Assembly: GCA_015152565.1 (NCBI GenBank)
Contig: SUTT01000021.1
Span: 1-34,818 of the forward strand
DNA length: 34,818 nucleotides
Source of the DNA: Cyanobacteria bacterium SIG27
GTDB lineage: Bacteria; Cyanobacteriota; Vampirovibrionia; Gastranaerophilales; Gastranaerophilaceae
Direction of reading: 5' to 3'
The notes beneath the pieces are model-generated. The model did not search any database and had not been told where the DNA came from. It was given only the letters and a program-made list of their open reading frames with translations. Positions 20,700 through 28,058 of the stretch are shown in pieces. Position 1 is the stretch's first letter. Every line of letters starts with the position of its first letter. The position numbers were made by a program, and so were the translations under genes.

Positions 20700-21440
20700 A
20701 TGAAAAAATTATTTTCTTCTTTTTTGCTTTTTAATATTTTATTTTTCAATTGCTCTTTTGTTTACGCAATTGAAGATAATCTTGTTGAACTTTTAGATAA
20801 AAATTTAAAAATTCAAAAAGCTAAACAAGAGCCAATTATTGATGATTTTGTTTTAAAGACTCTAGAGCCTAATTTAAAAATTAAAAAGCAAAATAAAATT
20901 ATAATTACTGATAACTTAGTTAATAATTTAGACAAAAATTTAAAAATTCAAAAAGAAATTCAAAAACCAGTTGTTGATAATTTAGTATTCAATTTGGATA
21001 AAAATTCAACTAAACCTTTAAATAAAGCGGAAGTTAATGTGAAATATGATGGAGATAAAATCAAAGTCGCTCCGCTCAAATATTACACAACCAGAAAAGA
21101 TTTATTTGAAGGCAAGATTATTGATTTTATTTTAGTTCAAGATACTAAAATTAATAATAAATTATACAAAAAAGGTACAATTATTAAAGCAAGGGTTGAA
21201 ACACTTTCTCAAAATGGAGCTTATGGAGTTCCTGCGGATTTAGTTGTTGGTAATTTTACATTACCCGATAATTTAACTCTTCATGGCGATATCACAAAAC
21301 AAGGGGCAAACAGATCCCTTTGGGTATATCCAACAGGTTATATTTTAACGCCATTTTTCCTTATTGGTTTATTAATTTTTCCAATAAGAGGAGGTCATGT
21401 TAAACTAAAACCTGAAAAAGTTTATGATATCGAAATTTAA
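20700..21440 (+). CDS. Secreted protein with internal repeats and a C-terminal hydrophobic segment
   Basis: The protein is 246 aa. The signal peptide is KLFSSFLLFNILFFNCSFVYA-like. Residues about 25-105 contain four imperfect repeats of about 27 residues built on DNLV..LDKNLKIQK..QKP. The C-terminal domain (about 110-245) has IDFILVQDTKINNKLYKKGT, VPADLVVGNF and a hydrophobic YILTPFFLIGLLIFPI segment before a basic end. I do not recognise a named family. The pattern suggests an envelope protein with a flexible repeat arm. Directly downstream of the M48 protease. Confidence 0.8.
   Translation: MKKLFSSFLLFNILFFNCSFVYAIEDNLVELLDKNLKIQKAKQEPIIDDFVLKTLEPNLKIKKQNKIIITDNLVNNLDKNLKIQKEIQKPVVDNLVFNLDKNSTKPLNKAEVNVKYDGDKIKVAPLKYYTTRKDLFEGKIIDFILVQDTKINNKLYKKGTIIKARVETLSQNGAYGVPADLVVGNFTLPDNLTLHGDITKQGANRSLWVYPTGYILTPFFLIGLLIFPIRGGHVKLKPEKVYDIEI
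20770..21010 (+). repeat. Tandem imperfect repeats inside the secreted protein gene
   Basis: Four units of about 80 bp encode DNLVELLDKNLKIQK, DDFVLKTLEPNLKIKK, DNLVNNLDKNLKIQK and DNLVFNLDKNSTKP. The AAAAATTTAAAAATTCAAAAAG core recurs almost unchanged in units 1 and 3, indicating repeat expansion within the gene. Confidence 0.75.
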
Positions 21441-21475
21441 TAACAAAAAGTTTTCTTCACGCTTTTTATAAAAAT

Positions 21476-22051
21476 ATGAACATTAATCCTATATCTTTTG
21501 GTAAAAAAATCCCTCTTGCAAGATGCAAAGTTTTAGATAATCAAAAGCAAGAGTTTGTTGACGCCACTTTTTTTGAATATGATTGCAAAGACCATAAAGA
21601 CAGCATAGAAGTTTCATATTTAAGCGGAAAGTGGGCCTTTAGACAAACAATCGCTACAGGAATGGAGCGAAAATTCAGACGCCATTTAAGAGGAAAATTT
21701 CAAGAACCTTATGTTTATTATGGGCTTCAAAGGGATGATGGCAAAATTTTAGGTTTATGTAATACTTGCGAAAACCACACAACAACAGATATTGAATATA
21801 TTACACGTGATTTAAGCCTTGATTATAGATATATTGGTCAAACAATGTTAGCTCAATTAGCAAAACAAACTTTGGTTGACAATAAAAAACAGTTAGTAAT
21901 TAGAAATGCAACAAATGAAAACCAAGATTTATACGAATATTGTGGTTTCAGAATGGTAAACGACCGTTGTTCAGATATGATTATGGATAGAAACGAAATG
22001 AGAGATTTTGTGGTAGATGTGGAAGATAGAACTAAGTGTTCAATATTTTAA
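21476..22051 (+). CDS. GNAT-like acetyltransferase with N-terminal NPISFG motif
   Basis: The protein is 191 aa. After an N-terminal MNINPISFGKKIP, the C-terminal half has a GNAT fold pattern: LSLDYRYIGQTMLAQLAK (acetyl-CoA loop and helix), then LVIRNATNENQDLYEYCGF (the N...Y..GF ending). Short N-termini of the type NPISFGK recur, from memory, on many proteins of gut Melainabacteria; their meaning is unknown. Substrate not predictable. No Shine-Dalgarno is evident before the ATG. Confidence 0.75.
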   Translation: MNINPISFGKKIPLARCKVLDNQKQEFVDATFFEYDCKDHKDSIEVSYLSGKWAFRQTIATGMERKFRRHLRGKFQEPYVYYGLQRDDGKILGLCNTCENHTTTDIEYITRDLSLDYRYIGQTMLAQLAKQTLVDNKKQLVIRNATNENQDLYEYCGFRMVNDRCSDMIMDRNEMRDFVVDVEDRTKCSIF

Positions 22052-22079
22052 TTAAATTTTAAAATAACTTTTTTTGTTA

Positions 22080-22085
22080 TAGAAT
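22080..22085 (+). promoter_or_regulatory. -10 element of coaX, leaderless
   Basis: TAGAAT (22080-22085), preceded by TTA, lies 6 nt before the ATG at 22092; there is no Shine-Dalgarno. Confidence 0.55.
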
Positions 22086-22091
22086 TAATCT

Positions 22092-22856
22092 ATGCTTTTA
22101 GTAATAGATATTGGAAATACAAATACTTCATTAGGTGTTTTTGAACAAGACAATTTAGTTCATACTTTTTCTCTTTCATCTGATATTAAAAAAACAGACG
22201 ATGAATATGGAATTAATTTATATTCAATTTTAAACCATAATGGAATAGTTTCAAAAATCAAAGGAGCAATTGTTTCTTCCGTTGTTCCTCAATTGTGTGA
22301 AATTTATAAAAATGCTATTAAAAAATATCTAAAAATAGAAGCATTGACACTTTCTTATAAATCAAAATTACCAATTAAATTAAACCTAGCTAACAATAAA
22401 GAAATCGGCGCAGACAGAATTGCGAACGCTTGCGCTGCAACTTTAAAATATAAATTACCTGCAATTGTAATTGATTTTGGTACAGCAACAACTTTTGATA
22501 TTGTGGATGAAAATGCTAATTTTATTGGTGGTTTAATTACTCCTGGGCTTAAAATTCAAGCAAAATCATTATCGCAATTCACTTCAAAACTTCCAAAATT
22601 AAAAATCGAAGCCCCATCGAACGCAATCGGAAAAGATACAATTTCTGCTATGTTATCAGGGATTGTTTTAGGTCATAGATGTATGATTGAGGGTATGATT
22701 AAAAAATGCGAAAATGAATTAGGCAAAAAAGCAACAGTAATTGCCACAGGCGGTTATTCATCCATATTGTTTGAAAATATGGATAGCGTAATTAATTATA
22801 TTGATAAAGATTTAACCTTGTTTGGTTTAAAAGAGTTGTATAAGTTAAATATTTAA
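22092..22856 (+). CDS. coaX: Type III pantothenate kinase
   Basis: The protein is 254 aa of the ASKHA fold. The phosphate-binding loop is DIGNTNTSLGVF at residues 5-16, a mid-protein GADRIANACAA supplies the catalytic Asp region, and IDFGTATTFDIVDENANFIGG and TPGL follow. It makes 4'-phosphopantothenate, the first step from pantothenate to coenzyme A. This type is not inhibited by CoA and does not need typical ATP affinity. The TAA shares TTAA with the convergent MerR-like gene stop. Confidence 0.95.
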   Translation: MLLVIDIGNTNTSLGVFEQDNLVHTFSLSSDIKKTDDEYGINLYSILNHNGIVSKIKGAIVSSVVPQLCEIYKNAIKKYLKIEALTLSYKSKLPIKLNLANNKEIGADRIANACAATLKYKLPAIVIDFGTATTFDIVDENANFIGGLITPGLKIQAKSLSQFTSKLPKLKIEAPSNAIGKDTISAMLSGIVLGHRCMIEGMIKKCENELGKKATVIATGGYSSILFENMDSVINYIDKDLTLFGLKELYKLNI

Positions 22857-23206
22857 CTTTTAGGTTTTCTACCTCTTTTTGATGTTTTTAAAATATTTTC
22901 ATTTTCATCTATATTATTTTTAAGAGATACTTTTTTAATTAAAGGTATGTAATCTTTTGCTTCAACTTTTAATTCGTCAAATATACCTAATATTGTTTTA
23001 ACTCCGGATAGGTTTATTGCTAAATTTCTTGTTAAATATAAAATCAATTTTGCTTTTTCAAGGTCGTTACAGCTATAAAATCGGCGGTTTTTCGTGTTTC
23101 TATTTGGGCAAAGCAAACCCTCTTTATCATATATTCTTAACGTTCTTTGATGAACCTCTATAAGTTCGGACATTACTCCTATTGCAAACATTGGTTTATT
23201 ATTCAT
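22853..23206 (-). CDS. MerR-like regulator with AT-hook-like tail, third module
   Basis: The protein is 117 aa, clearly paralogous to 12335-12694 and 13649-14008 (SELIEVHQRTLRIYDKEGLLC), and ends KTSKRGRKPKS. It lacks the near-identity that the other two share with each other. Shine-Dalgarno AAAGGAGA precedes the ATG. It is divergent from an XRE gene, as in the other modules. The absence of the peptide and antisense RNA suggests the MerR/XRE pair is the older, separable core. Confidence 0.87.
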   Translation of the reverse strand: MNNKPMFAIGVMSELIEVHQRTLRIYDKEGLLCPNRNTKNRRFYSCNDLEKAKLILYLTRNLAINLSGVKTILGIFDELKVEAKDYIPLIKKVSLKNNIDENENILKTSKRGRKPKS

Positions 23207-23232
23207 TAAAATCTCCTTTATTTAATACAAAT

Positions 23233-23245
23233 AACACGCTGGGTT
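23233..23245. promoter_or_regulatory. Candidate operator, third module, site 1
   Basis: AACACGCTGGGTT, an AAC-N7-GTT site between the MerR and XRE genes. The flanks ATAACAC and TTGTTTATTTT are repeated at site 3 (23549-23561). Confidence 0.5.
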
Positions 23246-23283
23246 TGTTTATTTTAATCACATAAAAAATTAGTATTTTTTTT

Positions 23284-23502
23284 ATGGACAGAAAGCAAAA
23301 TCTTTTAAAATTCGGGAAAAGATTAAAAGAAATTAGACTTAGGAAAAAATTAACTCAAGCAGAATTGGCTGAAAAAATTGAGTTATCTACAAATTTTGTC
23401 GGTATGGTAGAACGTGGTCTAAGAAATACATCAATTGAAAAACTTTTTTCAATTGCTAAGGCTCTTAATGTAACTTTAGAAGAATTTTTCAAAAAAATGT
23501 AA
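23284..23502 (+). CDS. XRE family transcriptional regulator, third module, first
   Basis: The protein is 72 aa with a complete Cro/CI helix-turn-helix: FGKRLKEIRLRKKLTQAELAEKIELS, then NFVGMVERGLRNTSIEKLFSIAKALNVTLEEFF. It starts next to a weak -10 (TAGTAT, 23271-23276) seven bases before the ATG, so it is probably leaderless. Operator-like AAC-N7-GTT sites flank it on both sides, consistent with autorepression. Paralogue of the next gene and of 12035-12247. Confidence 0.87.
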   Translation: MDRKQNLLKFGKRLKEIRLRKKLTQAELAEKIELSTNFVGMVERGLRNTSIEKLFSIAKALNVTLEEFFKKM

Positions 23503-23513
23503 CCTATATTGAT

Positions 23514-23526
23514 AACACTCTCAGTT
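23514..23526. promoter_or_regulatory. Candidate operator, third module, site 2
   Basis: AACACTCTCAGTT, matching the AAC-N7-GTT pattern; its centre is 35 bp from that of site 3. Confidence 0.5.
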
Positions 23527-23548
23527 ATAGCATAAAAACTTCAAAAAT

Positions 23549-23561
23549 AACACTCCCAGTT
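23549..23561. promoter_or_regulatory. Candidate operator, third module, site 3
   Basis: AACACTCCCAGTT, followed by TGTTTATTTT as at site 1. Located just upstream of the second XRE gene's promoter. Confidence 0.5.
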
Positions 23562-23586
23562 TGTTTATTTTGTCCTTAAATCCAAC

Positions 23587-23592
23587 CATAAT
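23587..23592 (+). promoter_or_regulatory. -10 element of second XRE gene, leaderless
   Basis: CATAAT (five of six consensus bases) lies 6 nt before the ATG at 23599, with no Shine-Dalgarno. Confidence 0.45.
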
Positions 23593-23598
23593 TTAAAA

Positions 23599-23820
23599 AT
23601 GGATTTGCAAAAAGACATTGATAAATACGGCAAAAATGTCAAATATTATAGAGAAAAATTAAATTTAACCCAAGCACAGTTGGCAGAGTTAACTAATTTA
23701 TCTACCAATTATATTGGTATGATAGAAAGAGGAAAAAGAATTATAAAATTGGATAAAATTTTAAAAATCGCAAATTCCCTAAACACCCCAACAAGTAAAT
23801 TTTTTGAAGAAAATAAGTAG
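23599..23820 (+). CDS. XRE family transcriptional regulator, third module, second
   Basis: The protein is 73 aa with a Cro/CI helix-turn-helix: YGKNVKYYREKLNLTQAQLAELTNLS, then NYIGMIERGKRIIKLDKILKIANSLN. It has its own operators and leaderless promoter, so it is separately controlled from the first XRE gene although only 96 bp away. It is followed after 3 bp by a third HTH gene. The duplicated XRE pair is a difference from the two peptide-bearing modules, which have one. Confidence 0.87.
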   Translation: MDLQKDIDKYGKNVKYYREKLNLTQAQLAELTNLSTNYIGMIERGKRIIKLDKILKIANSLNTPTSKFFEENK

Positions 23821-23823
23821 AAA

Positions 23824-24045
23824 ATGCATTATGAAAATCTAGGAATCTTTATAAAACAAAAACGCAGTGAATTGAATATTTCACTAAATCAATTTGCATT
23901 TTCTAACGATATTGACCCAGCTATTTTATCTAGAATTGAAAATTTAAAACAAGGTGTAAAAGTAAATATTTTAGAAAAAATTGCTCGTGGCTTTGATAAA
24001 ACCCCTGCTGAATTTTTAGCTGAATTTGAAAAAGCTAATTTCTAA
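23824..24045 (+). CDS. XRE-like helix-turn-helix protein, third module, third
   Basis: The protein is 73 aa. FIKQKRSELNISLNQFAFSNDIDPAILSRIENLKQG gives a helix-turn-helix, followed by ILEKIARGFDKTPAEFLAEFE. It aligns with the 87-aa proteins at 11704-11967 and 13010-13273 (shared NDI, IARG/IAKI and terminal EEF/AEF patterns). It occupies the same last position behind the XRE gene. It ends 65 bp before dut. I searched the downstream gap for the 24-aa peptide and found none. Confidence 0.8.
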   Translation: MHYENLGIFIKQKRSELNISLNQFAFSNDIDPAILSRIENLKQGVKVNILEKIARGFDKTPAEFLAEFEKANF

Positions 24046-24110
24046 ACTTCTTTCAAATCTTTTTTATCTGTTATAAAATTCTTATATAGCTTAAATAAGG
24101 AATAATAACT

Positions 24111-24548
24111 ATGGAATTAAAAATTAAAAAATTACCTAATTTTGTATCTATGCCAGAATATAAAACAACAGGTGCAAGTGCTATGGATTTAGTTGCTGCA
24201 ATTAATGAAGATGTTATTATTCCATCAGGCGAAATTAGAATGATTCCAACAGGAATAGCAATTGAACTTCCGCACAACACAGAAGCCCAAGTTAGAAGCC
24301 GCTCAGGACTTGCTATTAAATCAGGAATTGCTGTAGTTAATGGTATTGGAACAATTGATGAAGATTATAGAGGCGAAATTTGCGTTGGTTTAATTAATCA
24401 CTCTAAAGTTGATTTTAAAATTTCAAGAGGTGATAGAATTGCTCAAATGGCAATTATGGAAGTTTTAAAACCAACAATTGTTATTGCAGACGATTTATCA
24501 GATACCGTTCGTGCTACAGGCGGCTTTGGCTCAACTGGCGTTAAATAG
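24111..24548 (+). CDS. dut: dUTP diphosphatase
   Basis: The protein is 145 aa with all five trimeric dUTPase motifs: GASAMDLVAA, RSRSGLA, the catalytic IDEDYRGE with preceding NGIGT, GDRIAQM, and C-terminal GGFGSTG. It hydrolyses dUTP to dUMP, keeping uracil out of DNA and feeding dTMP synthesis. SD-led (AAGGA 24097-24101, 9 nt from the ATG). Confidence 0.96.
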   Translation: MELKIKKLPNFVSMPEYKTTGASAMDLVAAINEDVIIPSGEIRMIPTGIAIELPHNTEAQVRSRSGLAIKSGIAVVNGIGTIDEDYRGEICVGLINHSKVDFKISRGDRIAQMAIMEVLKPTIVIADDLSDTVRATGGFGSTGVK

Positions 24549-24585
24549 CGATTATATATAAATAAGCGTGGAATTAAATAAATAG

Positions 24586-26916
24586 ATGTATGGTTTTAAT
24601 TTTGAATTAGATGATTTTCAAAAACTTGCCATTGAACATATTCAAAATGGCAAAAGTGTTGTAGTTTGCGCACCAACTGGAGCAGGAAAAACTTGTATTG
24701 CTCAAAGTGCAATTCATTTGGCTTTAGAAAAAGGAGAAAGGATTTTCTATACTACTCCACTTAAAGCTTTATCTAATCAAAAATATAATGATTTTTCACG
24801 TATTTATGGTGAAGACTTAGTTGGTCTTTTAACAGGGGACACAACAATTAATCGTGACGCTCAAATTGTTGTAATGACCACTGAAGTATTTAGAAATATG
24901 CTTTATGGTACAACATTTGGTGATTTAAAAGACAATTTAAATAATGTTAAATATGTTGTATTAGATGAGGTTCATTATATGAATGATGAATCTCGTGGAA
25001 CCGTTTGGGAAGAAAGTATTATCTATTGCCCAACAAATATTCAATTAATTGCGCTTAGCGCAACAGTTCAAAATTCAGCCCAATTAACTGATTGGATTAA
25101 CACGGTTCATTCTAAAACAGAATTAGTTTATACTGATTTTCGCCCAGTTCCATTAAGGTTTTTCTATTATGATTCATCTAAACCAAATACAATTTTGCCA
25201 CTTTTAACTCCTGATAAAAAATTAAATAAAAAAATTAGACCAGAGAGCAAATATAAATATTTTAACAAAAAAGAAAAAATCAAAAACCCCACAACAAGCG
25301 TTGTTCAAGTATTACATGAAAAAAATATGCTTCCTGCAATTTATTTTACTTTTTCAAGAAAAAAATGTGATGAAAATGCAAGAAAATGTTTAAAACTTGA
25401 ACTTTTAAATAAAGATGAAATTTTAGAATTAAATAAAATTATAGATGAATATATAAAACTCTATCCTTATTTAGAAAATAATCCTCAAATGGATTTAATT
25501 AAATCAGGAATTGCTTCTCACCATGCAGGTTTACTTCCGGGGTGGAAAGCATTAGTTGAAAAGTTATTTCAAAAAGGTTTAATTAAAGTTGTTTTTGCAA
25601 CCGAAACACTTGCTGCCGGAATTAACATGCCAGCTCGTACTACAATTATAAGTTCAATTTCAAAAAGAACAGATAATGGTCATAGAACACTATCTGCTAA
25701 TGAATTTTTACAAATGTCTGGTAGAGCTGGTCGCCGTGGAATGGATGAAATTGGCTATGTTGTAGTTATTGGAACCCCTTTTCAAACTCCTGATGAAGTA
25801 GCTCAACTTGTTTTATCAGATTCAAACCCATTAGAAAGTAAATTCAGCCCAAGTTACTCTATGGTTTTAAATCTATTACAAAGATTTTCTCTTGATGAAG
25901 CAAAGGAATTAATTCTTAAAACATTTGGATACTTTTCATCTACAGATAGATTAACTCCATTGTTAAAGAAAAAAGAAGCACGCCTTGAAGAAATTAAACT
26001 TCTTCATGATTTTAATTGCAAATGGAATTTAGAAGATATTGATTTTGAAAATTACAACAAATTAAAAAATCAGTTTGTTCAAACAAGAACTTTGTATAAA
26101 ACCCTTAAACGTCAAGCAAAAGGGAAATATAAAAACCCATCTGAAGCTCCAGAGGTGATTGAATTTTATGAAAAATCGAAACATCTTCAAAAACAAATAG
26201 AAAATTATGGGTGTAATGTTTGTAAAATTTACAAAAAACATAAAAAATGCCTTGAATTAACTGAAAGATTTAATAAAGAAATTAAAAAATTAGATAAAGA
26301 AATCGAATTTCAAAAAGATGTTTATTGGCAAAAGTTTTTAGCTCATAAAACAATATTAGAAACAACAAACAATCTTGTTGATAATTACCCAACAGACAAA
26401 GGTAAAATCACAATGGCATTACGTTGCGAAAATGAGCTATATTTATCTGAAATTATTCAATCAGGAATTTTGGATAATTTAAACGTAGTTGAATTAGCTT
26501 CTGTAATTTGCGCAATAATATCAGAAGACGTTAGAAAATCTGATGAAGAAATGGCAAAACCTTGTTGTAAGGTTGTAAGAAAAACTCTAAATCAAATCAA
26601 AGATATTAGAAGAAAAATTTTCTTACTTGAGCGAGATAATAATATTGAAAATCCAATGTATATTAATCCATTTTATTGCTATTTTATTGAATATTGGATT
26701 GGAGCTAACTTAAACCCTGATAATCAACCAATGGTTACTTGGGAAGAAATGTTTTCTGATAGCGAAGTTTCGCAAGGTGATGTCGTTAGAACATTTAAAA
26801 GAACAATCGATGTTTTAAGACAACTTTTAATTTTGGATAATATATCTGAAAATGTAAAATTTAACGCTAAAGAAGCAATTAAATTAATTAATGTAGAACC
26901 AATTAATGTGGACTAA
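24586..26916 (+). CDS. Ski2/Mtr4-like DEVH-box helicase
   Basis: The protein is 776 aa, SF2. Walker A APTGAGKT is residues 29-36, motif II DEVH, motif III SAT, motif IV-V ATETLAAGINMPARTTII, and motif VI QMSGRAGRRGMDE. Between core and C-terminal parts there is a Cys cluster YGCNVCKIYKKHKKC reminiscent of bacterial Ski2-like helicases. The C-terminal region resembles the DSHCT domain. Related cyanobacterial and actinobacterial enzymes are thought to unwind RNA. It starts 37 bp after dut and is followed directly by a DUF1653 gene. Confidence 0.92.
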   Translation: MYGFNFELDDFQKLAIEHIQNGKSVVVCAPTGAGKTCIAQSAIHLALEKGERIFYTTPLKALSNQKYNDFSRIYGEDLVGLLTGDTTINRDAQIVVMTTEVFRNMLYGTTFGDLKDNLNNVKYVVLDEVHYMNDESRGTVWEESIIYCPTNIQLIALSATVQNSAQLTDWINTVHSKTELVYTDFRPVPLRFFYYDSSKPNTILPLLTPDKKLNKKIRPESKYKYFNKKEKIKNPTTSVVQVLHEKNMLPAIYFTFSRKKCDENARKCLKLELLNKDEILELNKIIDEYIKLYPYLENNPQMDLIKSGIASHHAGLLPGWKALVEKLFQKGLIKVVFATETLAAGINMPARTTIISSISKRTDNGHRTLSANEFLQMSGRAGRRGMDEIGYVVVIGTPFQTPDEVAQLVLSDSNPLESKFSPSYSMVLNLLQRFSLDEAKELILKTFGYFSSTDRLTPLLKKKEARLEEIKLLHDFNCKWNLEDIDFENYNKLKNQFVQTRTLYKTLKRQAKGKYKNPSEAPEVIEFYEKSKHLQKQIENYGCNVCKIYKKHKKCLELTERFNKEIKKLDKEIEFQKDVYWQKFLAHKTILETTNNLVDNYPTDKGKITMALRCENELYLSEIIQSGILDNLNVVELASVICAIISEDVRKSDEEMAKPCCKVVRKTLNQIKDIRRKIFLLERDNNIENPMYINPFYCYFIEYWIGANLNPDNQPMVTWEEMFSDSEVSQGDVVRTFKRTIDVLRQLLILDNISENVKFNAKEAIKLINVEPINVD

Positions 26917-26917
26917 T

Positions 26918-27124
26918 ATGCAAAAAATTGAAGTAGGAAAAATTTATAAACATTATAAAGGTAATTTATACAAAATTATCGCTTTAGCAAAATGCTCTGA
27001 AACATTAGAAGATTTAATTGTTTATAAATCAATAAAAGATGATAAAACTTGGGTTAGACCAAAGAAAATGTGGAATGAGATTGTGGATAATAAAAACACT
27101 TTGCGTTTCACTTTAATAGAATAA
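26918..27124 (+). CDS. DUF1653 protein
   Basis: The protein is 68 aa from ATG 26918 (an earlier ATG at 26906 would overlap the helicase; homology begins after it). KIYKHYKGNLYKIIALAKCS, then VVYKS-like LIVYKSIKDDKTWVRP match the DUF1653 family, a small domain whose role is unknown but which often sits near nucleic-acid enzymes. It starts one base after the helicase stop, so is coupled to it. A strong terminator (27133-27160) ends the unit. Confidence 0.88.
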   Translation: MQKIEVGKIYKHYKGNLYKIIALAKCSETLEDLIVYKSIKDDKTWVRPKKMWNEIVDNKNTLRFTLIE

Positions 27125-27132
27125 ATCATATT

Positions 27133-27160
27133 AAAAGACCTTTTAAATAAGGTCTTTTTT
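27133..27160 (+). terminator. Rho-independent terminator
   Basis: AAAAGACCTT (27133-27142) and AAGGTCTTTT (27149-27158) form a perfect 10-bp stem with loop TTAAAT, followed by further T. Ends the dut-helicase-DUF1653 region. Confidence 0.9.
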
Positions 27161-27176
27161 ATTTAGATAAATTAGT

Positions 27177-27827
27177 ATGATAAAAAATTTAATTAGTTCA
27201 TTTTTAAACTTAATTTATAATCAAAAATGCCTTGTTTGTTCTTGTGCAAAAACTGATGAATTGTTGTGTAAAAGTTGTTTAAAAGATGTTCATTATTTAT
27301 CCACTTTTCCACAGCGAATTTTTAATTCAACAGAAATTTATTGCGCAACAATTTATCAATCAACAATTAAAAAACTAATTCAATTACTAAAATTTTCACA
27401 TAAGAAAAAAGCTTCAAAAGCCTTGGCTAATATACTTTTTGAATATTTTAAAAGATTGAATTTAAATAAAGATTTTATTATAGTTTATCCACCATCATTT
27501 TTTGTTAAAACCGCCCAAAGAGGCTATGAACATATGTTTTTAATAGCTAAAGAGTTTTCAAAGTTGACCGGTTTTAATGTTTATAAAGATTTAATTATTA
27601 AATCAAAACCTACAAAACCTCAGTATAAAGCTAAAAACAGACATTCAAATATTAAAGATAGTTTTAAGATTAATCAAAAATATGTTGAAGAATTGAAAGA
27701 TAAAAACATTCTTTTAATAGATGATATAACTACGTCTGGCGCTACTTTAGAAGAATTAATTATTTGTTTAAAAAAATCAAACTTAAATAATATAACTTGT
27801 TTAACAATCTCAAAAGCAGGTTGTTGA
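27177..27827 (+). CDS. comF: ComF family phosphoribosyltransferase-like protein
   Basis: The protein is 216 aa. N-terminal zinc-finger-like CLVCSCAKTDELLCKSCLK, then a type I phosphoribosyltransferase domain with IVYPPSFFVKTAQRGYEHM and the PRPP loop LLIDDITTSGATLEEL near the end. ComF is required for late steps of DNA uptake in competent bacteria, though homologues are general. Two DnaA-box-like sequences lie inside the coding DNA (27297-27313) and another across its stop codon. A -10 (TAGATA) close to the ATG suggests a very short leader. Confidence 0.9.
   Translation: MIKNLISSFLNLIYNQKCLVCSCAKTDELLCKSCLKDVHYLSTFPQRIFNSTEIYCATIYQSTIKKLIQLLKFSHKKKASKALANILFEYFKRLNLNKDFIIVYPPSFFVKTAQRGYEHMFLIAKEFSKLTGFNVYKDLIIKSKPTKPQYKAKNRHSNIKDSFKINQKYVEELKDKNILLIDDITTSGATLEELIICLKKSNLNNITCLTISKAGC
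27297..27313. promoter_or_regulatory. DnaA-box-like pair inside comF
   Basis: TTATCCACT (27297-27305) and TTTTCCACA (27305-27313), both one mismatch from TTATCCACA and overlapping by one base. They encode LSTFPQ in comF. Confidence 0.45.
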
Positions 27828-28052
27828 TAACCTGTGGAAAAAATTAACAAGTTTTGAACATGTAAAAAATAAGCTATATCAAGAGTTTTAACCCTTTTTG
27901 CACAAATATTTTGTCTTTAATATTATTATTATATTTTTAATTAAATAAATATATATTTATATAATATAAACAATTTTGAAAAATCCAATTAGATAGGTTT
28001 GTAAGAATTTTTATTTTTATACTATAATTTTAGAAGATACAATAAGGAGACT
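27822..28052. other. Candidate replication origin (oriC) upstream of dnaN
   Basis: Between comF and dnaN: TGTTGATAA and TGTGGAAAA (27822-27841, two inverted-orientation DnaA-box-like sites 2 bp apart), TTTTGCACA at 27896-27904, then a 55-bp stretch of pure A/T (27916-27970), then the dnaN promoter. The boxes plus an AT-rich unwinding region beside dnaN match the cyanobacterial origin layout. Confidence 0.55.
27999..28028 (+). promoter_or_regulatory. dnaN promoter
   Basis: TTGTAA (27999-28004), 18-nt spacer, TATAAT (28023-28028), then AAGGAG (28044-28049) in the leader. Confidence 0.65.
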
Positions 28053-28058
28053 TTGCCA

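Noticed and set aside
24046-24110. Possible peptide gene after the third module
   Set aside because: No ORF with a ribosome site and no hairpin like those of the other copies; the gap holds only the dut leader.
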